From Candidatus Methanophagaceae archaeon (GTDB lineage: Archaea; Halobacteriota; Syntropharchaeia; Alkanophagales; Methanospirareceae), in assembly GCA_013374505.1 (NCBI GenBank), contig QENJ01000060.1, positions 1 to 14,862 on the forward strand: DNA of 14,862 nucleotides. Reading direction: 5' to 3'. How positions within the stretch are numbered: the first letter of the stretch is position 1; the number at the start of each line of letters is the position of its first letter. The notes below the pieces were generated by a model, which was given only the letters and a program-made list of their open reading frames with translations, did no database searches and was not told where the DNA came from. Position numbers and translations under genes: made by a program. Positions 1 through 6,878 of this stretch are shown here, one piece after another.

Positions 1-38
1 TGCGGGATAAAACCAAGAGCGCCAGGAAGAAAGAGTAA
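1..38 (+). CDS. 3' end of an unidentified basic protein (partial)
   Basis: A reading frame open from the window edge ends at TAA 36-38 and encodes the tail RDKTKSARKKE. It stops two bases before the next ATG at position 41, as expected for the last codons of an upstream gene in the same operon. The Lys/Arg-rich tail suggests an RNA- or nucleic-acid-associated protein, but eleven residues are too few to identify a family. The frame could also be open by chance. Confidence 0.4.
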   Translation, partial: RDKTKSARKKE

Positions 39-40
39 AC

Positions 41-688
41 ATGTTCGATCTGCATACGCATTCGATTTTCAGTGATGGCGAGCTGATACCAAGTGAATTA
101 GTAAGAAGAGCGGTATTTAATGGATATGACGCAGTTGCAATAACGGACCATGTGGATTTTACGAATGTAGAGTACGTGCTGACCGGGTTGAAAAATTTAG
201 GGGCTGAGACCTATAGCGGTATAGAAGTGATAATAGGGGTAGAAATAACGCATGTGCCTGCGGATAAGATAGATAAAATGGTAAATAGGGCAAAAGACCT
301 GGGTGCGGAACTGATTGTCGTACATGGGGAGACCTTGGTTGAGCCCGTGGAAAGCGGCACGAATAAAGCGGCGGTTAGCAATCCTCTGGTTGACATACTC
401 GCACATCCCGGTATTATCAGTACAGAAGAAGCAGAACTCGCGAAGGAGAACGATGTGTATCTTGAGATCTCATCAAGGCACGGGCATTGCCTGTCTAATG
501 GTCATGTAGCCCGTATTAGTTGCGACGTAGGTGCGAAATTGCTGCTCAATTCTGATTTGCATTCACCGGCCGATTTCCTTACAGAAGAGTTAGCTCCGCG
601 AATCCTTGCGGGTGCCGGGTTAGAGCACGATGAAGTGAAGACGGTGATGAGCGTGAATCCAAAGGAGTTATTGAATAAGATAAAATAG
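41..688 (+). CDS. PHP-domain metal-dependent phosphoesterase (histidinol-phosphatase-like)
   Basis: This 215-residue protein belongs to the PHP superfamily of metal-dependent phosphoesterases. It carries the expected ligands in order: H5-x-H7, D12, D36-H37 (ITDH), E68 (GVE), H95 (VVHGE), H122 (AHPG), H147 and H149, and D172-x-H174 (NSDLHS). That set would build a multinuclear metal site. Archaeal proteins of this length are usually annotated as histidinol-phosphate phosphatase-domain proteins, but the substrate cannot be read from sequence, so a role in histidine synthesis is only possible. The start at ATG 41 puts the first PHP motif at residues 4-7, normal for the family, with an AGGAAG sequence about 11 bases upstream. 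Its stop codon overlaps the Shine-Dalgarno site of argD, so the two are probably co-transcribed. Confidence 0.85.
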   Translation: MFDLHTHSIFSDGELIPSELVRRAVFNGYDAVAITDHVDFTNVEYVLTGLKNLGAETYSGIEVIIGVEITHVPADKIDKMVNRAKDLGAELIVVHGETLVEPVESGTNKAAVSNPLVDILAHPGIISTEEAELAKENDVYLEISSRHGHCLSNGHVARISCDVGAKLLLNSDLHSPADFLTEELAPRILAGAGLEHDEVKTVMSVNPKELLNKIK

Positions 689-700
689 GTGATACAAAAG

Positions 701-1873
701 ATGTTTTCGTCACAAGAAGAGGTATTCGAGAAAGAGAAGAGATACATAATGCAAACGTACAAGCGACCACGAATAGTACTAAAATCGGGAAAAGGGGCAT
801 TAGTAACGGATTTTGCAGGAAAGGAATACCTGGATTGCGTTGCGGGCATTGCAGTGAATGCCGTGGGATATAGCCATCCCGAGGTGGTAACTGCGCTAAA
901 AGAGCAATCAAGTAAGCTCATGCACGTCTCGAATTTGTATTATACCGAGCCGCAGGTAAAACTCGCGGAGAAGCTATCTGGGCTAAGCGGCATGCACAAG
1001 GTTTTTTTCTGTAATTCCGGTGCAGAAAGTGTAGAAGCCGCGTTGAAGCTAGCAACAAAAATGACCGGTAAAGCAGGTTTTATAGCAGCGGAAGGTAGTT
1101 TTCACGGTAGAACTATCAGTTCGTTGAGCGTAACATTTGGAACTAAGTTCAGAACTGTATTTGAGCCGTTACTGTTAAACAACGTGAAATTTGTACGTTA
1201 CAACGATGCTTCGGCAATCAGAAATGCGATAGACGAAGACACTGCTGCGGTTATATTGGAGCCCATTCAGGGTGAGACGGGCGTTATAATCCCGTCAGAA
1301 GGTTATTTACGTGAAGTAAAAAAGATATGCACCGAAAAAGGCGTGTTGCTGATTTTAGATGAGATACAGACAGGTTTTGGGCGCACAGGTAGGTGGTTTG
1401 GCAAGGAGCATGACGATGTAGAGCCGGATATAATGACGTTAGCGAAGGCGTTAGGTGCCGGGTTTCCTATTGGTGCAATGCTTGCCAGAGAGGGGCTAGA
1501 ATTTGAAGCTGGTGAGCACGCATCCACTTTTGGGGGTAGTCCGCTAGCATGCACCGCAGCATTGGCGTCTATAAAAGTGATAGAGACGGAGAAGCTGGTG
1601 GAACGGTCACGAGAGCTTGGTGCATATTTCATGGATAAAGCTCGTGCGGAAGGGCTGGTTTCAAATCCTGTGGTGAAGGAGATAAGAGGTAAAGGACTGA
1701 TGATTGCGATAGAACTGACGAAACCCTGTGCCGAAATGGTGGATGCGGCACGTGAACGCGGAGTTTTGATTAATTGTACTTCGGATAATGTGATAAGGCT
1801 TGTTCCGCCGTTGGTTATAAGTAAAGAGGAGCTAGACGCGGTGATTTCGGTATTGCGTGCGATTGTCAAGTAG
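701..1873 (+). CDS. argD: Acetylornithine aminotransferase (class III, PLP-dependent)
   Basis: This enzyme transfers the amino group of glutamate to N-acetylglutamate semialdehyde to give N-acetylornithine in arginine synthesis, and acts in the cytosol. It is 390 residues from ATG 701, close to the usual 380-400. Visible class III signatures are NSGAES near residues 105-109 (PLP phosphate binding), SFHGRT near 133-138, DEIQTGFGRTG starting at D220, and the PLP lysine K249 in TLAKALGAGFPIG. The segment HVSNLYY is typical of ArgD. A longer start, GTG 689, is possible, but AGGTGAT at 687-693 matches the archaeal anti-Shine-Dalgarno sequence and lies the right distance from ATG 701, so the shorter form is chosen. 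In archaea using LysW carrier proteins a relative works on lysine as well; that cannot be excluded. PHP phosphoesterase genes lie on both sides. Confidence 0.93.
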   Translation: MFSSQEEVFEKEKRYIMQTYKRPRIVLKSGKGALVTDFAGKEYLDCVAGIAVNAVGYSHPEVVTALKEQSSKLMHVSNLYYTEPQVKLAEKLSGLSGMHKVFFCNSGAESVEAALKLATKMTGKAGFIAAEGSFHGRTISSLSVTFGTKFRTVFEPLLLNNVKFVRYNDASAIRNAIDEDTAAVILEPIQGETGVIIPSEGYLREVKKICTEKGVLLILDEIQTGFGRTGRWFGKEHDDVEPDIMTLAKALGAGFPIGAMLAREGLEFEAGEHASTFGGSPLACTAALASIKVIETEKLVERSRELGAYFMDKARAEGLVSNPVVKEIRGKGLMIAIELTKPCAEMVDAARERGVLINCTSDNVIRLVPPLVISKEELDAVISVLRAIVK

Positions 1874-1976
1874 AGTTGGAATGCTTGTATACCGCGGAGC
1901 CCGTGAAGGAACAGGAACATATAGGTGATCCTGTGGTTCTAAATACGCTAAACACCTACTGTATTTACGACAAACG

Positions 1977-2654
1977 ATGCCATCAACATTAACCTTAACC
2001 CTCGACCTGCACGTGCATACGAACTACTCGCATGATGGTCGAGATTCCGTAGAAAAGCTACTAGAAAACGCGATAGCGCAGCAGCTTGACGGTATCGTAA
2101 TATGCGACCACGACACGATGGAAGGTTCTCATGCGGCACAAGAATACGTGGCCAAGCACAATCTGAATTTGATAATTATCCCGGGAATAGAAGTAACGAC
2201 TGCGAAGGGTCATTTACTTGTCCTCGGGTTGGAAAACGGTATAGCGAAGGGTTTATCCATAGAGGAAACGTTAAGAATAGCGAAAAAAGAAGCGAAGTCT
2301 AGCACAGTAGTGATTATTGCGCCACATCCGTTTCATCCGTTTCGTCACAGCATCGGTAACGTCTGCTTGCAGCCGGGCATAGACGCAATAGAAACTTTCA
2401 ATTCACGATATTTCACGGGCGTTGCAAATAAAATAGCGGGCATGAAGGCAGCGCGTAATAATATCACTGCCGTTGCGGGAAGCGATGCGCACTCTGCGGA
2501 ATGCGTGGGTCTTGCAACTGTGGCTGTTGAAACCGAGGCAACACAAAAGACGCAGGTGGATGCGATATTGCGTGCTATAAAAGAAGGAAAGGTGAAGATA
2601 AAAAAAAGAAAGAGAACGCCGATTTGGGTTTATTTCTCGCAGTTAATGCGGTAA
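1977..2654 (+). CDS. PHP-domain metal-dependent phosphoesterase, second type
   Basis: This 225-residue PHP-superfamily protein differs from the one at 41-688. Its ligands are H12-x-H14 (LHVHTNYSHDG), D44-H45 (CDHD), E72 (GIEVT), H79 (KGH), H117 (APHPFHP), E139 (IDAIETFNSR) and D170-x-H172 (GSDAH). The APHPFHP and E-x-F-N-x-R stretches resemble the COG0613/PHP-associated group, which includes 3',5'-nucleotide bisphosphate phosphatases, and a nucleotide or phosphoester substrate is the best inference. The C-terminus is very basic (residues 202-213). No Shine-Dalgarno site precedes ATG 1977; the message may be leaderless or translated by read-through from argD, 103 bases upstream. It converges on mobA with 24 bases between stop codons. 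Confidence 0.83.
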   Translation: MPSTLTLTLDLHVHTNYSHDGRDSVEKLLENAIAQQLDGIVICDHDTMEGSHAAQEYVAKHNLNLIIIPGIEVTTAKGHLLVLGLENGIAKGLSIEETLRIAKKEAKSSTVVIIAPHPFHPFRHSIGNVCLQPGIDAIETFNSRYFTGVANKIAGMKAARNNITAVAGSDAHSAECVGLATVAVETEATQKTQVDAILRAIKEGKVKIKKRKRTPIWVYFSQLMR

Positions 2655-2678
2655 AGATCAGAGATACTTTTGTGGCTC

Positions 2679-3296
2679 TTAGATTTGGCTCCTTTTCAAC
2701 TCATCCGGCGTATTTATATTCATAAACGTTTTTAAGTTTGGATCTATCACCTTTAGCTGGTTTACGGAAAGGAACTCAACTTTTTTAATGTACGATAAAA
2801 TCTCAAAAATCTTTTTATCACCCGTTTTTTCCGCATCCCTTATCGCCTCTAGCATCGGCTCTCTTCGATAAACCGCATGCAAAGGCTCCACCATCCCGTT
2901 ATCCCACCTCGGCACCACAGCATCGTATCCCGTGGCTGCCACATCAAATAGAAAATCTACTACACGTCCGTTTACAAACGGCATATCGCAACCGATAACG
3001 AGCGCATATGAATAAGTAGCCCGTTCAAAACCAGACAGAATACCAGCAAGCGGTCCAAAACCTTTTACGGAATCAAAAACCAACCTGATTTCTTTGTTGT
3101 CTATTACATCCCTGATTTGTTCACCTTGCTTCTCATCGCGTGCTGCCACTATTATCTCGTCTGCCACATTGGATACACAATCAATGACATGCTGTAAAAG
3201 CGGCTTGTTGTTCAAAGAGATGAAGCATTTATCGCTGTATTGGAATCTGAGGCTCTTACCACCCGCAAGGATGAGCACGGTCTTTTGCATATCCAT
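2679..3296 (-). CDS. mobA: Molybdenum cofactor guanylyltransferase (MobA-like)
   Basis: This cytosolic enzyme joins GMP from GTP to molybdopterin, giving the dinucleotide form of the Mo/W cofactor used by DMSO-reductase-family enzymes such as formate dehydrogenase. The protein has about 205 residues, a normal length. Counting from ATG 3296, the nucleotidyltransferase motifs are LAGGKSLRF near residues 10-18, DK at 22-23, GPLAGI near 81-86, GCDMPF near 102-107 and EPLHAVY near 137-143. The loop after LAGGKSLRF reads QYSDK, slightly different from the usual R-x-G-x-DK spacing. The start is uncertain: GTG 3299, ATG 3296 and ATG 3290 are all in frame, and the upstream sequence does not decide. 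It stands alone on this strand, divergent from the gene at 3392. A related nucleotidyltransferase with another substrate is possible but less likely. Confidence 0.87.
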   Translation of the reverse strand: MDMQKTVLILAGGKSLRFQYSDKCFISLNNKPLLQHVIDCVSNVADEIIVAARDEKQGEQIRDVIDNKEIRLVFDSVKGFGPLAGILSGFERATYSYALVIGCDMPFVNGRVVDFLFDVAATGYDAVVPRWDNGMVEPLHAVYRREPMLEAIRDAEKTGDKKIFEILSYIKKVEFLSVNQLKVIDPNLKTFMNINTPDELKRSQI

Positions 3297-3330
3297 CACA
3301 TTTAAATAGGGTGATGATTAGATATTACAC

Positions 3331-3338
3331 GTATAAAT
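3331..3338. promoter_or_regulatory. Possible TATA element between divergent mobA and the 3392 gene
   Basis: GTATAAAT lies in the 95-base divergent gap. Read on the + strand it would start transcription about 30 bases before ATG 3392. Read on the - strand (ATTTATAC) it would start about 10 bases before the mobA start. One symmetric element could serve both directions, but this rests only on sequence match and spacing. Confidence 0.3.
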
Positions 3339-3391
3339 CAAAGGCTAAAAGTATTAACCAAAGAAGGTAAACAGGAGGGTGATGTTGTAAT

Positions 3392-3712
3392 ATGGAAACA
3401 CGGGATCTAATATTTTCGTCTGTGATGGTTGTCGCTGCCTTTGTCATGGTGTACACGCTGGTGTATAACTATAGTCCAAAGGACCCGGTGATCGTGGTAT
3501 CGAGTGTGGTATTCGTGGGTATGCTGGCTGTTTTGTTTTTGAGCATGAACGAGCGGTTGAAGAAGATAGAAACGGACATAAACCGGAAGGAGCGATCATT
3601 GAGGGTGAGCTTGCAATCAGTGGAAGAAGAAGTGAAAGAGCAAGTGACTAATGCGACAAGTAAAATAGAGGAAGTGCGAGATGAAATTCTGTTAAAGAGG
3701 CGGTATCGGTAA
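3392..3712 (+). CDS. Small membrane protein with two TM helices and a coiled coil
   Basis: I do not recognise a named family. The 106-residue product has two hydrophobic segments, about residues 8-26 and 32-51, separated by a short Asn/Tyr/Pro loop (VYNYSPKDP). A charged region from about 53 to the end has heptad-like hydrophobic spacing and should form a coiled coil, ending in the basic sequence LLKRRYR. The strong Shine-Dalgarno GGAGGGTGAT at 3374-3383, about eight bases before ATG 3392, supports real expression. The HTH-ACT regulator begins 67 bases downstream on the same strand, so the two may be co-transcribed. The layout would suit a membrane anchor or scaffold, with the coiled coil probably cytosolic; no specific function can be stated. 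Confidence 0.72.
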   Translation: METRDLIFSSVMVVAAFVMVYTLVYNYSPKDPVIVVSSVVFVGMLAVLFLSMNERLKKIETDINRKERSLRVSLQSVEEEVKEQVTNATSKIEEVRDEILLKRRYR

Positions 3713-3779
3713 AGGCGCAGAATAAATACAAACACAATGCGAGTGCCCCTTTCCGGGGTGGTAGAATAAGGAGAACGGG

Positions 3780-4286
3780 ATGTGGAAAGAGGTAGTAGAG
3801 AAGTTCGGTGGTTTACCGTCACAGAAGAAAGTAGTTGAACTTTTATTAGAACGCGGATTTCAAGTGAGCCCGGAGGGAAAAGTAGTATCAGGCGGGATTG
3901 CGATACCGCACACGCAGATCGCGAACGAGGTGGGTGTGGACCGGCGGGTGGTGGAGATGACGGTAAAACGGATTTTGGATGTGCCAGAGCTGCAGAAGAT
4001 ATTTGAGAACATGCGGGCTATCGCGTTTCTTGCCGATGTCGCACCGTTGCTGGGGTTCAGCGTAATTATTATCCATCCGGCGGATGCGAAAGAGGAAGGA
4101 ATCCTGGGTGAAGTGGCGTCTGTAATAGCAAAACGCGGTATTTCTATAAGACAAGCGGTTAGTGATGATCCCTATCTTGTGGACGATCCCAAACTCACGA
4201 TTATCACGGATAAGGGCATACCGGGGGATCTGATAGAGGAAATAGGGCGGTTGAAGCAGGTAAAATGGGTGCAGATTCATCAATAA
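3780..4286 (+). CDS. HTH-ACT domain regulator of amino acid metabolism (COG2150-like)
   Basis: This 168-residue protein matches the archaeal family described as predicted regulators of amino acid metabolism. The N-terminal half (about 1-70) is helical with a helix-turn-helix-like region, including PHTQIANEVGVDRRVVEMTV near 43-62. The C-terminal part (about 90-168) has the pattern of an ACT domain: the strand GFSVIIIHP, then EEGILGEVASVIAKRGISIRQAV, then LTIITDKG, a ligand-sensing fold that usually binds an amino acid. The inferred role is an amino-acid-responsive transcription factor, with neither ligand nor target visible. AAGGAG at 3768-3773 gives a good ribosome site for ATG 3780. The gene ends just before a strong hairpin at 4290-4314. 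The argD gene 2 kb upstream is a possible but unproven target. Confidence 0.82.
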   Translation: MWKEVVEKFGGLPSQKKVVELLLERGFQVSPEGKVVSGGIAIPHTQIANEVGVDRRVVEMTVKRILDVPELQKIFENMRAIAFLADVAPLLGFSVIIIHPADAKEEGILGEVASVIAKRGISIRQAVSDDPYLVDDPKLTIITDKGIPGDLIEEIGRLKQVKWVQIHQ

Positions 4287-4320
4287 ACCCTTTTCTTTTT
4301 GGAAAAAAGAAAAGCGTTTT
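4287..4320 (+). terminator. Hairpin terminator candidate after the HTH-ACT gene
   Basis: Four bases after the stop codon there is a perfect 11-bp inverted repeat: CTTTTCTTTTT (4290-4300), loop GGA, AAAAAGAAAAG (4304-4314), followed by CGTTTT. The left arm is itself T-rich, and T-rich tracts are the common archaeal termination signal. It also separates the regulator from the dead gene downstream. Confidence 0.5.
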
Positions 4321-4361
4321 CGGAAAAGAAAAACACCTTAAGGGGAACGTAACGCGTATTC

Positions 4362-4999
4362 GGAAACGGCTGGTCGGTACTGACTGGTCTGGCAGACATG
4401 GCACATTTACTGGAAGGTAAAGACGTGAATGCTCGAAGGCACGATAAACTTCCCTTATGAGCAGGTTATGCAGATTGAAGGTTGCTATCTGGAGTTCACA
4501 CGATAGGAAACACAGTTACTGGGTTTCCTCTGTCATGAATCGGGGATAGCAACGAAGGCAGCGCGGATGAAAATACTTGCGGGTGATTTCTTTTGGCACG
4601 TGGTGGCCGGCATGGACAGTGTCAGTTGCGTTTCCGGTGCGGAACAGATAGGCATAAAACCGACCGGTACGATACCTCACGCATTGAATATTTGTTTCGG
4701 TGAATGCAAGCAGAAAGAGGCGTGGTAGGCATTTGACCGCTTTATTGCGGCAGAAGTACCGCGTATATGCCTGCGCGAAGCGCGGTAAGCGAGGAGGTAA
4801 GAAGCAGGTGTACAGGAGTAAAGGTCTGATAGAAGAGGGAAGAGACGATATGAGATTGGCAAAAGAAGCACCGCCCGAAGATATGGTGCCGTTGCTGAAG
4901 CCGATGATTAATAGAGGTAAAATAGTGCCTGATTTCTCGTTTTCGCTGGAAGAGGCAAGAGCAATGGTCCAGGATCAGTTGAAAGTAGTTAAGTCGTGA
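4362..4999 (+). pseudogene. pncB: Decayed nicotinate phosphoribosyltransferase gene
   Basis: Translating across frames recovers successive pieces of an archaeal-type nicotinate phosphoribosyltransferase, which makes nicotinate mononucleotide from nicotinate and PRPP in NAD salvage. Frame 1 (4362-4433) gives GNGWSVLTGLADMAHLLEG and on to KDVNA. After a frameshift near 4434, frame 2 (4435-4788) gives EGTINFPYEQVMQIEGCYLE, ESGIATKAARMKILAGD, SCVSGAEQIGIKPTGTIPHA and AFDRFIAAEVPRI. Frame 3 (from about 4775) gives AKRGKRGGKKQVYRSKG, LAKEAPPEDMVPLLKP and a normal C-terminus at TGA 4997-4999. Lesions: the N-terminal 60-70 residues are missing, TAG occurs at 4504 and 4726, about 25 residues are lost after LAGD (near 4588-4611), and a large central block carrying much of the phosphoribosyl-binding half is lost near 4775. 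About 212 codons remain of an expected 380-400. The open frame 4700-4999 is only its tail. Confidence 0.88.
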
Positions 5000-5074
5000 G
5001 TATTGGTGTATCAACGCACTAAAAGGATATTCCCTATTTTGGGGCTTAAAGCACGATTAGTATCGCGGGACAAT

Positions 5075-5081
5075 CTATATA
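5075..5081 (+). promoter_or_regulatory. Possible TATA box for the STT3-domain gene
   Basis: CTATATA lies about 75 bases before ATG 5154, which would give a leader of roughly 45-50 bases. A second AT-rich run at 5131-5141 is too close to the start to act as a TATA box for it. Assigned by sequence match and spacing only. Confidence 0.3.
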
Positions 5082-5153
5082 GTGTGCAAAGCCTTCAGTC
5101 AGGAACGTAAAGCTTTTATGCAAGAAAAACAATATATATATGGAGGAAAAGCT

Positions 5154-5912
5154 ATGAGCCTTAATCCAGAACTAATGCCACAAAATAGCCCGGATTTATG
5201 GGGTGGTCCATGGTATATCTTCCCGCTAGCGATTTTTATATTCTTGTGTCTATTCTTCATACTGGCTTTTGCGGAACGGCGTCTGTTTGACCGTATTTTA
5301 TACAAACTAAGAAACGCAGGAACAAGGATAGATTTTAATAATTTACGTGCTCTTAACTGGTATCCCCACAAGTCAAATGCGGTAGAGAGCTACAAATGGC
5401 TGGCTAATAACACCGAAGGCGATGCTACGGTTCTGGCATGGTGGGACTATGCCGATAGCATACGAACACTAAGCCACAGAAACGTTGTGATTACCGGGGC
5501 GTCCAGGAATATCAAGGATACTATTGAGAGCATCCATAAACATTCATGGAGTTGGATCAAATATGCACTCTGGTACCCATTTGAGTCAGAAAAGAAGGTC
5601 CAAGATGTGGCTAATTTCTTCGTTGCCGCAACCGAGCAGGAAGCTATGGAGTTAGTGCGGGAATATGACGCTAATTACGTATTCGTGCAGTATCCAGTGG
5701 ATGTTTACAAATTCAAAGCAATGGTTTTGGCAGCAGGGAAAAATCTGGATGATTATTACATCACCAGTAAAGTATCGCCACAGGAAATAGAAGATAGAAC
5801 GATTATGAAGAACGACACAGTCGGAATAAAAATGATGTATGGTGACATTGTGGATGGTTTTGAAAAAGTGTTTGACAACAATATAGCGAGAATATATAAG
5901 CTTAAATCTTGA
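5154..5912 (+). CDS. Membrane-anchored protein equivalent to the C-terminal domain of STT3/AglB
   Basis: The 252-residue product aligns by motif with the end of archaeal oligosaccharyltransferase AglB/STT3, which transfers lipid-linked glycans to Asn on the outside of the membrane. It has one hydrophobic helix (about 21-40), then ESYKWLANNTEGDATVLAWW with WWDYA at residues 96-100 (the WWDYG acceptor-recognition motif with G replaced by A). D183-x-x-K186-x-x-x-M190 fits the DK motif, and the C-terminus KMMYGDIVDGFEKVFDN followed by NIARIYKL resembles the AglB C-terminal domain. The 11-13 helix catalytic N-terminal domain with its acidic metal motifs is absent, so it cannot transfer glycan alone. 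It might bind acceptor sequons, assist a complete AglB, or be a gene remnant. GGAGG at 5142-5146, seven bases before ATG 5154, decides this start over ATG 5082. The frame is intact, arguing for a working gene. Confidence 0.75.
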   Translation: MSLNPELMPQNSPDLWGGPWYIFPLAIFIFLCLFFILAFAERRLFDRILYKLRNAGTRIDFNNLRALNWYPHKSNAVESYKWLANNTEGDATVLAWWDYADSIRTLSHRNVVITGASRNIKDTIESIHKHSWSWIKYALWYPFESEKKVQDVANFFVAATEQEAMELVREYDANYVFVQYPVDVYKFKAMVLAAGKNLDDYYITSKVSPQEIEDRTIMKNDTVGIKMMYGDIVDGFEKVFDNNIARIYKLKS

Positions 5913-5938
5913 TGTGGGGGGATAGTACCTATTTTAGA

Positions 5939-5950
5939 CCCTCTAGAGGG
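5939..5950. repeat. 12-bp perfect palindrome between convergent genes
   Basis: CCCTCTAGAGGG lies between the STT3-domain gene and livH, whose 3' ends face each other. As RNA it would fold only into a short hairpin with a four-base loop. It could contribute to termination in either direction, but no T-run follows. Confidence 0.35.
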
Positions 5951-5980
5951 CTGCAAGAAAAGCGAGGTTTTGTATTTCCA

Positions 5981-6832
5981 TCACGAACCCATTATACCTT
6001 GTGGTCTCACTAAAAGGACTGCGATCATTATTACAAAGCTAATAGCCAATTTGTATTCCGTGGGGAAAATAGCAGTGCTAAGCTCCTGCGCCAGACCAAT
6101 TATGATCCCCCCGGCCATCGCCCCATAAGGGTTACCAATGCCACCGAGAATCGCTGCGGAGAACATAGGGATAAGCAGGAACCAGCCCATATTTGGGTTT
6201 ATATTCGTCAATAGCCCGTATAAAATGCCGCCCACAGCAGCAAGAGCCATTCCAATCGCCCACGTATATCTTACTACACGGTCTACATCAATACCCGAAA
6301 CCTTTGCAAGGTCTATGTTGTCGGACAATGCTCGCATTGCCTTACCGATAGTGGTCTTCTTCAACAAATAGTGGACCAGGAACATGCATATCAGTGCTAC
6401 TACAATTACTGCTATTTGGTTCTCCGTGATGACCACGCTTCCCAGTTCCATTCCCCGTTTCACTGGTAGGTCGTAGCGTTTGATGGCAGGCCCCCACAGG
6501 AATATAATAAAATTACGGATAAACAGAGCCAGCCCAATAGAGATAATAATCAAAGCTACCGGGCTTGCACCTTTTGTACGCATTCGTTTCCATATTACCA
6601 AATCGTAAAGTACTGCTACAAGTGCTGTAATTACAACAGCCGCTACACATGCAGTCAAGAAATTAGTTCCAAGCACCACGCTGAATAAAAAAGCGAGATA
6701 AGCACCTAAAGTCAAGAAATCGCCATGTGCAAAGTTCGCAAAATTCAGGATGCCATAAGTCATGGATAAGCCAATAGCGGCGAGTGCTATAATGCTTCCG
6801 ACCACGATTCCATTTATCACCAGTTGCAACAT
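5981..6832 (-). CDS. livH: Branched-chain amino acid ABC transporter permease (LivH family)
   Basis: This 283-residue integral membrane permease belongs to the LivH/LivM family, which imports branched-chain amino acids or related small solutes such as amides and urea. The N-terminal segment LSMTYGILNFANFAHGDF (about 22-39) is the family hallmark, and the cytoplasmic loop LLKKTTIGKAMRALSDN (about 155-171), followed by LAKVSGID, is the probable coupling site for the ATPase. About eight hydrophobic segments and the ending LLVRPQGIMG are typical. A working importer also needs LivM, two ATPases (LivG, LivF) and a binding protein. None is in this window: downstream is a convergent unrelated gene, upstream is tRNA-Leu. 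It is therefore an orphan permease here, with partners elsewhere or lost. The substrate is unknown. No clear Shine-Dalgarno site is seen. Confidence 0.88.
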   Translation of the reverse strand: MLQLVINGIVVGSIIALAAIGLSMTYGILNFANFAHGDFLTLGAYLAFLFSVVLGTNFLTACVAAVVITALVAVLYDLVIWKRMRTKGASPVALIIISIGLALFIRNFIIFLWGPAIKRYDLPVKRGMELGSVVITENQIAVIVVALICMFLVHYLLKKTTIGKAMRALSDNIDLAKVSGIDVDRVVRYTWAIGMALAAVGGILYGLLTNINPNMGWFLLIPMFSAAILGGIGNPYGAMAGGIIIGLAQELSTAIFPTEYKLAISFVIMIAVLLVRPQGIMGS

Positions 6833-6870
6833 TTTGTGAAGAATCTACATTACATTGATTACTCAAGTGT

Positions 6871-6878
6871 AATATAAA
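6871..6878 (-). promoter_or_regulatory. Possible TATA box for livH
   Basis: On the - strand this reads TTTATATT, centred about 43 bases before the livH ATG. That predicts a transcript start some 15 bases before the start codon. A second AT-rich element, at 6886-6893, lies slightly further upstream. Sequence match only. Confidence 0.4.

Noticed and set aside
689..700. GTG 689 as the argD start
   Set aside because: It overlaps the AGGTGAT ribosome site that is correctly spaced for ATG 701.
1922..1958. TAGGTG/CACCTA inverted repeat as an operator before the second PHP gene
   Set aside because: Arms of six bases with a 25-base spacer are expected often by chance, and TAGGTGA resembles a ribosome site; no further support.
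4504..4728. The two TAG codons in the nicotinate phosphoribosyltransferase frame as possible pyrrolysine codons
   Set aside because: TAG 4504 replaces an expected Tyr-like position and TAG 4726 an ordinary residue after EAW. The same gene also has frameshifts and lost catalytic segments, so plain decay explains them.
4700..4999. The 99-codon open frame as an independent small gene
   Set aside because: Its first 25 codons are out of frame with the homologous protein, and only the later part (from about 4775) matches the C-terminus of nicotinate phosphoribosyltransferase. It is a pseudogene tail.
5082..5153. Upstream ATG 5082 as the start of the STT3-domain protein
   Set aside because: It lies on or just after the probable TATA box and has no ribosome site, whereas ATG 5154 has GGAGG at the right distance and begins just before the anchor helix.
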